From: CAYLHB01 sp964383505
Lineage (GTDB): Bacteria > Patescibacteriota > Minisyncoccia > Phycocordibacterales > UBA12088
Length of the DNA: 52,569 nt
Reading direction: 5' to 3'
Assembly (NCBI GenBank): GCA_964383505.1
Contig: CAYLHB010000004.1
Coordinates: 1 to 52,569 of the forward strand
The notes below the pieces were generated by a model that saw only the letters and a program-made list of their open reading frames with translations, had not been told where the DNA came from and did no database searches. Of this stretch, positions 21,274-27,214 are shown piece after piece; positions within the stretch are counted from its first letter, which is position 1, and every line of letters begins with the position of its first letter. The position numbers and the translations under genes were made by a program.

Positions 21274-21984
21274 ATGAACAAAGACCTCATGCTTCCCGCA
21301 GGCATCCTGGGGCTCGCGATAGTGCTCTCAACCGCGCTCGCGAGCTACACGTTCTACGCGGTCAAAACGTACGATGACACGCTCTCGGTCACCGGCTCAA
21401 CAAAGGAACGTGTGACGGCAGACATTGCAAAGTGGAGCATTACCGCAAACCGGGTGGTGTATGAAAACCAGGTTGCATCCGCCTACGAGCAGGTAGCGGC
21501 TGACAGCGCAAAGATTAAAAAGTTCCTCACCGACAGTGGTGTCGAAGAGGCATCCGTCACGGTGACCCCAATATTCGTGGATGATTTCTGGGGTCCCGAG
21601 CAGGTGCGCAAGCTCAACGTGCGCCAAGTGACTACGGTGGAGGGGAAGGATGTGGAGAAGATTCGTGAGCTCTCGAGCAACACCGTGGTGCTCGCACAGC
21701 AAGGCGTGTCATTTTCACCGAGCGCACCCGAGTACACGGTGAGCACGCTCCCCGAACTGCGCGTCCAACTTTTGGGGAAGGCGGTGGAGGATGCGCGTGC
21801 ACGAGCGGGTGAAATCGCGAAGTCCACAGGGCGGAGCGTGGGCCGGCTCACCTCCGCGTCAAGCGGGGTCGTGCAGGTGCTCCAGCCAAACTCCATTGAG
21901 GTTGCCGATTACGGTGCATACGACACGAGCACCGTCGAGAAAGACGTGATGGTCACCGTGCGGGTCACTTTCCGCGTACGCTAA
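21274..21984 (+). CDS. SIMPL domain (DUF541) exported protein
   Basis: 236 residues with an N-terminal membrane anchor or signal (about residues 6-28) and a SIMPL/DUF541 domain, starting at the LSVTGSTKERVTADIA segment and ending with the usual beta-strand VTVRVTFRVR. Members form oligomers in the cell envelope, and some are linked to oxidative-stress tolerance (YggE in E. coli). The start is fixed by the -10 box. The exonuclease gene begins one base after the stop. Confidence 0.85.
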   Translation: MNKDLMLPAGILGLAIVLSTALASYTFYAVKTYDDTLSVTGSTKERVTADIAKWSITANRVVYENQVASAYEQVAADSAKIKKFLTDSGVEEASVTVTPIFVDDFWGPEQVRKLNVRQVTTVEGKDVEKIRELSSNTVVLAQQGVSFSPSAPEYTVSTLPELRVQLLGKAVEDARARAGEIAKSTGRSVGRLTSASSGVVQVLQPNSIEVADYGAYDTSTVEKDVMVTVRVTFRVR

Positions 21985-21985
21985 C

Positions 21986-22579
21986 ATGATTGTTGTTGAT
22001 GTTGAGGCAAGTGGCACCAACTACACGAAGCACTCCATCCTCTCCGTGGGTGCGCTCGACTTTAACAACCCCACAAATCGCCTCTACCTTGAGTGTCGCG
22101 TATGGGAGGGTGCCCACATCGACCCGGAAGCCCTCAAGGTGTGCGGGTTTACCGAAACGCAGGCACTCGATGCGACCAAGCCGACCGAAGCACAGCTCGT
22201 GGGGCAGTTTCTCACGTGGGCCGATGGGGTGGAGGACATGACGCTCGCGGGACAAAATGTGTCGTTTGACCGTGACTTTCTAAAAGCCGCCGCCGAGCGC
22301 GCAGGGTACGACTGGCCGTTTGCCTACCGCACCATCGACACCCACACCCTCGCGTACATGCACCACGTGCTCCACGGGAAAAACATCCCCCAGAAAAAAA
22401 GGCACAGCGGACTCGACCTTGATGCGGTCTTAAACTACGTCGGCATCCCCAACGAGCCTGAGCCGCACAACGCACTCACTGGAGCACTCTCCCACGCGGA
22501 GGTGATTTCACGCCTCCTCTACCAAAAACCGCTCCTTCCGGAGTTTGCGCAGTACCCGGTGCCACATAGGAAATCTTAG
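21986..22579 (+). CDS. DEDD-type 3'-5' exonuclease, last catalytic Asp missing
   Basis: 197 residues with the RNase T/DnaQ-like fold. ExoI is D5-x-E7 (VVDVEASG) and ExoII is NVSFDRDFL. In ExoIII the motif reads HNALTGA with H161, and the position five residues after His, normally the fourth metal-binding Asp, is G166. From memory some Parcubacterial relatives also read HNAL-x-G, so this may be a subfamily trait with altered activity. It starts one base after the SIMPL gene and is probably read with it. A proofreading role with dnaE (46.7 kb) is possible but not supported by context. Confidence 0.75.
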   Translation: MIVVDVEASGTNYTKHSILSVGALDFNNPTNRLYLECRVWEGAHIDPEALKVCGFTETQALDATKPTEAQLVGQFLTWADGVEDMTLAGQNVSFDRDFLKAAAERAGYDWPFAYRTIDTHTLAYMHHVLHGKNIPQKKRHSGLDLDAVLNYVGIPNEPEPHNALTGALSHAEVISRLLYQKPLLPEFAQYPVPHRKS

Positions 22580-22608
22580 TTGCACATCCTCTTCATCCTC
22601 CAATTTAG

Positions 22609-22617
22609 TGATATACT
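22609..22617 (+). promoter_or_regulatory. Extended -10 promoter of the LOG-GPI-kinase operon
   Basis: TGA plus TATACT (22612-22617), six bases, ATG 22624; a clean leaderless example. Confidence 0.65.
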
Positions 22618-22623
22618 CTAAGC

Positions 22624-23334
22624 ATGGACTTCATGAAGCACCGTTCACGGGTGGAGCACATGCTCATGATGCAGGGCGAAGAGGAGGTTTCGGAAACCTC
22701 GTGGCGCATATTCCGCATTATGGCGGAGTTTGTGTCGGGCTTCGAGCTTCTTCGTAAGTACCACCTCGCGGTGAGCATCTTCGGAAGCGCTCGCGCACTC
22801 GCGGACGACCCGTGGTACAAGGAGAGCCAGAAGCTCGGCTACCTCCTCGCGAAGGATGGCTTCACCGTGATTACCGGCGGGGGAGGGGGTATCATGGGTG
22901 CCGCTAACAAGGGTGCCTATGAGGGAGGCGGCAACAGTGTGGGCCTCAACATCAAGCTCCCCCATGAGCAACGCCTCAATGGCTACGTGACCGACTCGGA
23001 GACCTTTCACTTTTTCTTCACGCGAAAGGTGATGTTATCATTTGCAAGCGAGGTGTATATCTACTTTCCGGGAGGGCTGGGTACGCTCGACGAGCTCTTT
23101 GAGCTCTACACGCTCGTGCAGACAAAAAAAATACCATGCGTACCCATCGTGCTTATTGGTACCGAGTACTGGATGCCGCTCCTTTCATGGCTTCAAACCA
23201 CTGTTATCAGGAAATACCACGCAATGGGTGAAAAAGATATAGAGTTACTCAAGCTTGTCAATTCCGCCGAGGAGGCACACGACTACATCACCTCGCTCGA
23301 CAAACCAAAACAACATGACGATAACGTACAGTGA
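22624..23334 (+). CDS. LOG family protein (TIGR00730-like)
   Basis: 236 residues with the Rossmann fold of LOG proteins (nucleotide 5'-monophosphate phosphoribohydrolases, once called lysine decarboxylases). Motifs are FGSAR, ITGGGGGIMGAANKGA and the catalytic PGGLGTLDE. Family members cut the base from nucleoside monophosphates. The N-terminal 55 residues are an added helical segment. Its last 20 bases overlap the start of the glucose-6-phosphate isomerase gene, so the two are translated from one message. Confidence 0.9.
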   Translation: MDFMKHRSRVEHMLMMQGEEEVSETSWRIFRIMAEFVSGFELLRKYHLAVSIFGSARALADDPWYKESQKLGYLLAKDGFTVITGGGGGIMGAANKGAYEGGGNSVGLNIKLPHEQRLNGYVTDSETFHFFFTRKVMLSFASEVYIYFPGGLGTLDELFELYTLVQTKKIPCVPIVLIGTEYWMPLLSWLQTTVIRKYHAMGEKDIELLKLVNSAEEAHDYITSLDKPKQHDDNVQ

Positions 23335-24628
23335 CAAGGGACTCTGCACCAAAGAGGACGATGTCCTTTTTGAGCAGGTCGTACCTCGAATAGAGGTGCT
23401 CGCACGCGCCGCACACGACCATACCTACAGCTCGCCGGAAACGGCACTCGCCGCACCAAGCGACACGCGAAGCATAGCTCGAGTGGAGGCGACCGCAGAC
23501 GCGCTTGTCGGAAACCTCCGACTTGTGCTTATTGTAGGAATAGGTGGCTCCGACCTTGGGGCACGTGCCATATATGACGCACTCCTTGGTTATCGTGCGG
23601 TAGTGGATCCCACCCACACACCCCGCCTTATCTTCATCGAGTCTGTGGAGCCCGAGATATTAGAACGTTTGGACTCGCACTTGAGCGACCTCGCGCCAGA
23701 GCCTGAGCACATTGCAGTTGTTGTGGCAAGTAAATCCGGCGAGACCGTAGAAACCGTGGTAAACGCCGCGGTCGTACTTCGCTCGCTTGAGCAACACTAT
23801 GGGCCAGACGCAAGCTCGCGCGTCATTGTGATCACCAACGAAGGGAGCCCGCTTGCAGTGCGTGCTAAGGAAGATGGGCTTACGGTGCTCACCACACCTC
23901 GCGAGGTACCTGGGCGTTTTTCTGTGGGAACTATCGCGGGACTCCTGCCACTCGCACTCGCGGGTATCAGTATCGAGAGCTTTGCTTATGGTATGACGGA
24001 AGGTGTTGTACTTGCAACACAAATAAGTAAGGACAACCCCGCCGCTCGACATGCATTTCTTCTCTACCACCACGCCACCAAACACGGGGTGCGCACGCAC
24101 GATCTCTTCCTTTTTCACCCCGAACTTGAAACGTTGGGAAAGTGGTACCGCCAGCTCTTAGCGGAATCCATAGGAAAGGAGAAGCCGGATACAAAAGAAC
24201 GTATCGGAATCGCGCCATCAGTCGTCATTGGCACTACCGATCTCCACAGCGTCATACAACTCGTATTTGCAGGACCAAGAGATCGCTTCACCACATTTGT
24301 CGCGGCACCAAATGCGTGGGCGGGCCCGGAGGTACCCTCCGACAGGACACTGCTCGCTGCGCCCGCGCTTCTCGGTGGCAGGAGTGCCGGAGCGGTCAAC
24401 GTTGCAATATATGAGGGGGTAAAGCGCGCGTATGAGCATGAAGGGTTGCGCTACTGCGAGGAGGTGTTCTCCGAGCTTTCTGCAGAAGAGCTCGGGCGGT
24501 TCATGGCAATCCACATGGCGTCCATCATGTACCTCGCGGAGCTTTTCGGAGTAAACCCGTTTGACCAGCCCGCGGTTGAGCGGTACAAAGAAGAGGTGCG
24601 ACGAATTATGGGAAATACGCAACTATGA
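23315..24628 (+). CDS. pgi: Glucose-6-phosphate isomerase
   Basis: 437 residues, close to the short bacterial form. Two sugar-isomerase halves are visible: GIGGSDLGAR and FIESVEPE, ASKSGETVET with the phosphate-binding serines, and PGRFSVGTIAGLLPLALAG. It converts glucose-6-phosphate to fructose-6-phosphate. The likely start, ATG 23315, lies 20 bases inside the LOG gene; an upstream in-frame start would overlap much more. The stop overlaps the kinase start by four bases (ATGA). The linked sugar kinase makes its substrate, so the pair forms the entry to glycolysis. Confidence 0.92.
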   Translation: MTITYSDKGLCTKEDDVLFEQVVPRIEVLARAAHDHTYSSPETALAAPSDTRSIARVEATADALVGNLRLVLIVGIGGSDLGARAIYDALLGYRAVVDPTHTPRLIFIESVEPEILERLDSHLSDLAPEPEHIAVVVASKSGETVETVVNAAVVLRSLEQHYGPDASSRVIVITNEGSPLAVRAKEDGLTVLTTPREVPGRFSVGTIAGLLPLALAGISIESFAYGMTEGVVLATQISKDNPAARHAFLLYHHATKHGVRTHDLFLFHPELETLGKWYRQLLAESIGKEKPDTKERIGIAPSVVIGTTDLHSVIQLVFAGPRDRFTTFVAAPNAWAGPEVPSDRTLLAAPALLGGRSAGAVNVAIYEGVKRAYEHEGLRYCEEVFSELSAEELGRFMAIHMASIMYLAELFGVNPFDQPAVERYKEEVRRIMGNTQL

Positions 24629-25458
24629 AAATACTTTTTGATATAGGTGGCACAAAGACACGCGTTGCGCTTTCGTCGGACGGTGCCTCGTTCGGCACAC
24701 CGATTAAACTCGACACCCCGCAGGAATACACAACAGGCGTAGACGCGCTTATACGTGCAGCGACGGAGCTACTCGCGGGTGCAACCCCCACGTCCGCGGC
24801 GGGCGGCATCGCCGGACCTCTCTCGGAAGACAAAGGTACGCTTGTGAGTGCGCCCAACCTTCCGCAGTGGATAGGTAAACCGATTCGAGATGACCTCGCG
24901 CGAGCACTTGGTGTGCCTGTCACACTTGAGAATGACGCGAGCGTGGTTGGCCTTGGGGAAGCGCATTTCGGAGCAGGTAGGGGGTTCCCCATCGTCGCCT
25001 ACCTTACAGTATCCACCGGTGTGGGGGGAACGCGCATTGAAGGAGGAAAGGTGAGCGCGTCTGCGTTCGGTTTTGAGCCGGGTCACCAGGTGCTTGATAT
25101 AGATAAAACAGTTTTTCCTATGCTCTCCGCAGATGAAGCGGAGGAGCTGGTTTCTGGCACCGCTACCGCGGAGCGCTTTGGAAAGAAAGCGTACGAGGTA
25201 GCAGACCCGGAGGCGTGGGAGGAACTCGCGCGTCTGTTGGGGTACGTGCTCAATAATGTGGCGGTGTTTTGGTCACCCCACGTGATTGTGTTGGGGGGAT
25301 CCATGATTGTCGGAGACCCTGCGATTTCGGTGGAGCGCGCAACGGAGTGGTTTGACAAAATTTGTCAGGTGTTTCCTAAAAAGCCGTTAGTACGAAAGGC
25401 AGAGCTTTCAGATGTGGGTGGTTTGTATGGAGCACTTGTACTTGGAACACGTGTCTAA
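24625..25458 (+). CDS. ROK-family sugar kinase (glucokinase-like)
   Basis: 277 residues with the ROK/actin-like ATPase fold. The phosphate loop is DIGGTKTRVAL, and the sugar-binding ENDASVVGLGE is followed by TVSTGVGGTRIEGG. The cysteine-rich zinc motif present in many ROK proteins (CxCGxxGC) is absent; the segment after GHQ is replaced by a different loop. It overlaps pgi by four bases, which supports glucose as the substrate, though fructose or N-acetyl sugars cannot be excluded. Confidence 0.87.
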   Translation: MKILFDIGGTKTRVALSSDGASFGTPIKLDTPQEYTTGVDALIRAATELLAGATPTSAAGGIAGPLSEDKGTLVSAPNLPQWIGKPIRDDLARALGVPVTLENDASVVGLGEAHFGAGRGFPIVAYLTVSTGVGGTRIEGGKVSASAFGFEPGHQVLDIDKTVFPMLSADEAEELVSGTATAERFGKKAYEVADPEAWEELARLLGYVLNNVAVFWSPHVIVLGGSMIVGDPAISVERATEWFDKICQVFPKKPLVRKAELSDVGGLYGALVLGTRV

Positions 25459-25525
25459 GTTTTATTATTTGGCTTTGTTGAGCCACAGCATACTTGTGGT
25501 AGTCTCTTAAGACGACATGAAATAG

Positions 25526-25554
25526 TAGACGTCAATACCTTTTTGTGATATACT
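25526..25554 (+). promoter_or_regulatory. Promoter upstream of the lytic enzyme gene
   Basis: TAGACG (25526-25531), a 17-base spacer ending in TGA, and TATACT (25549-25554). Transcription would begin near 25561, directly before the hairpin at 25564-25589. Confidence 0.6.
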
Positions 25555-25563
25555 CATAGCTGC

Positions 25564-25594
25564 CCCCAATGCGAGTGTTCGCTAAGGGGTTTTT
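25564..25594 (+). terminator. 5' leader hairpin plus T-run: attenuator or ribosome-site lock
   Basis: CCCC (25564-25567) pairs with GGGG (25586-25589) and GCGA (25571-25574) with TCGC (25579-25582) around GTGT, followed by five T. The pairing GGGG is also the Shine-Dalgarno of the TTG start at 25598. The structure begins within a few bases of the predicted transcript start, so it could stop transcription early or hide the ribosome site. An 18-codon frame from ATG 25569 overlaps it. Confidence 0.55.
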
Positions 25595-25597
25595 CAT

Positions 25598-26098
25598 TTG
25601 TCAGCTAAGAATCGGCTCATCATAGGTACAGTACTAGCAACCGTTATTATTGTGGGAACCTCGTGGGTAAGTCCCATGGCGATTACCACATCCTCCCCGG
25701 CACTTTCCGCGCAGGTTGCGCGAGCGCAGGAACGAGTAGACGGTAAAGTCCCATCACTCGTACGTCCCGAGGACGTGCGAATCCCAAAAGTTGCCGGAGA
25801 CCACGCGGATGTGGAAGAGAAGGTGCGGGAATTTTTTAAAGATACGCCCATACTCGTGTCCATCGCACGGTGCGAGTCGAACTTTCGACAGAACGACAGT
25901 TTGGGAACGCCGTTGCGTGGTCGAGTGAATCCGGCTGATGTGGGGGTTATGCAGGTCAACGAACGGTACCATTCTGCAACGGCGACCAAGCTCGGTTATA
26001 ATCTTTATGAGCTTGAAGGTAATCTTGCGTACGCGCGGTACCTGTACAACGCCGAGGGCACACGTCCGTGGAATGCGAGCCGCCATTGTTGGCGGTAA
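25598..26098 (+). CDS. Exported SLT-type lytic transglycosylase-like protein
   Basis: 166 residues with an N-terminal hydrophobic segment (about 6-24) and a lysozyme-like domain. The catalytic glutamate is probably E93 in IARCESNFRQ, followed by DVGVMQVNERYH and a short C-terminal lobe with YARYLYN. C92 and the C-terminal cysteine (HCWR) could form a disulfide. Such enzymes cut peptidoglycan glycan strands outside the membrane. The TTG start is preceded by AAGGGG (25584-25589) at good spacing, one of the few clear ribosome sites here and itself part of the leader hairpin. Confidence 0.82.
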   Translation: MSAKNRLIIGTVLATVIIVGTSWVSPMAITTSSPALSAQVARAQERVDGKVPSLVRPEDVRIPKVAGDHADVEEKVREFFKDTPILVSIARCESNFRQNDSLGTPLRGRVNPADVGVMQVNERYHSATATKLGYNLYELEGNLAYARYLYNAEGTRPWNASRHCWR

Positions 26099-26179
26099 CA
26101 CACGGCACGCTATAAAAAGACTAGACCTCGGATGGCACCCCGCCGCTACAATTATGGGGACTATCTTTTGAGTACCATC

Positions 26180-26371
26180 ATGCCTCCTCTTTTTAAAAAA
26201 ATTCTTAAAGTGGGAATTGGTATTTTCTTTATTCCACTTACATTCTTGGTAGGTAAACTCTGGCCGTGGTGGGAGAAACAGCCACTTCCCATGAAAGTAG
26301 TTACCGCACCGATGGTGCTTCCTCTCGTAGGCATAGTATTTGTGGTGTCGTTTTGGTACAACGAGTTGTAG
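26180..26371 (+). CDS. Small membrane protein (63 aa)
   Basis: A short, basic protein with two hydrophobic segments (about residues 9-24 and 39-58). I recognise no family. ATG 26180 is chosen; an in-frame upstream ATG at 26132 would add 16 polar residues and is less likely, because a possible -10 (TACAAT, 26147-26152) lies between them. A 6-bp hairpin (GCAACA/TGTTGC, 26371-26386) follows the stop at once. Confidence 0.55.
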   Translation: MPPLFKKILKVGIGIFFIPLTFLVGKLWPWWEKQPLPMKVVTAPMVLPLVGIVFVVSFWYNEL

Positions 26372-26419
26372 CAACAGTCATGTTGCACACACCGTAAATA
26401 GAGTTGTGAGCACACCACC

Positions 26420-26746
26420 ATGCAATCAACCTGTGTTAAAATAGTGTCTTTGTCCCCGAAGCGAATGCCGACGAGGTAAGAAAGACGATGGGTGAGGCGG
26501 GAGCAGGAAGGATAGGCAGCTATACATTCTGCAGTTTTCCTTCAAAAGGAATCGAAAGATTTCTTCCCGGGGAAGAAGCGGCCCCTACAATCGGCCAAGT
26601 GGTATGGTACTGTGGAACAAATTCATGAGGAAAAAATTGAGACAGTATGCGAGCGTGATCGTGTAGCATGCATGATCGAGGCACTCAAAAAGGTTCATCC
26701 ATACGAAACAGTGCTTGTGGATGTATATCCACTCGAATCTCTGTAG
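26420..26746 (+). pseudogene. NIF3-like / YqfO C-terminal-type domain, two frameshifts
   Basis: Read across three frames this spells a stand-alone protein of about 108 residues of the NIF3-associated YqfO (CutA-like) type: FVPEANADEVRKTM, GEAGAGRIGSY, the Cys-Ser-Phe turn, RFLPGEEAAPTIGQV, then GTVEQIHEEKIE and the diagnostic ALKKVHPYET ending at TAG 26744-26746. The first shift is near 26447-26448 (two bases too many or one too few) and the second near 26605 (one base too many). ATG 26420 is the only sensible start. Either the gene is decaying or the sequence has two indel errors. Confidence 0.7.
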
Positions 26747-26829
26747 AGAGAGTACGTGAGGGAACACGTATACGAGGTGTATAGCTATACGTCGCACAAT
26801 ATATCTTTTGCGTACTCAGCATGGTGGAG

Positions 26830-26862
26830 TTGAGCCGGCGAACAATATGCGCGCCGGCTCAA
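26830..26862. terminator. Strong 11-bp GC-rich hairpin
   Basis: TTGAGCCGGCG (26830-26840) and CGCCGGCTCAA (26852-26862) are perfect arms. It has no T-run on either strand, but it sits at the stop of the minus-strand frame 26859-27104 and after the NIF3-like pseudogene, as a shared hairpin between converging units would. About 110 bases before it hold nothing I recognise. Confidence 0.5.
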
Positions 26863-27104
26863 TGCGTCCCGTCTACCCTCGTTTGAAGAATAGTTTGATG
26901 GTGTCTAAGCCGAGAAAAATTTTTGCCTGTAGAAGGCTGTTTGTGTGATTCGTGTTCGCCCAAAAATATGGGGTATCCTACAGAAGATGCACCTGATCGT
27001 AGCTTTAGTAAGCCCCAAACCTGGAGCCAGAACTCAAACTGTGTTTCTTCGATTGCACCATCTTTCGACAGCTCTACTCCACCTTCCACAGTCGTATTCA
27101 CCAC
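26859..27104 (-). CDS. Hypothetical 81-aa protein with a strong Shine-Dalgarno site
   Basis: A GTG start follows AAGGAG at seven bases, unusually good for this window. No family is recognised. The frame ends within the hairpin at 26852-26862. In another frame the same 3' part can be read as a hydrophobic end, AKIFLGLDTIKLFFKRG, closing with TAG, vaguely similar to the end of the large protein upstream (KIALTKLFVRKG). It may be a truncated or frameshifted relative. The gap 27105-27214 shows nothing else. Confidence 0.35.
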   Translation of the reverse strand: MVNTTVEGGVELSKDGAIEETQFEFWLQVWGLLKLRSGASSVGYPIFLGEHESHKQPSTGKNFSRLRHHQTILQTRVDGTH

Positions 27105-27214
27105 AAATGTACTCCTTCAATGTGAGCGAGAGATTCTGGGGCAATACTATGCACATAGTCTCAGGTATGCTATCTGTTGCCTATACCCTTCACCGCCAAT
27201 GTCGCACAATACTA

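Noticed and set aside
25471..25499. Small overlapping hairpins after the ROK kinase gene as a terminator
   Set aside because: Stems are only 4-5 bp and no T-run follows; too weak to call.
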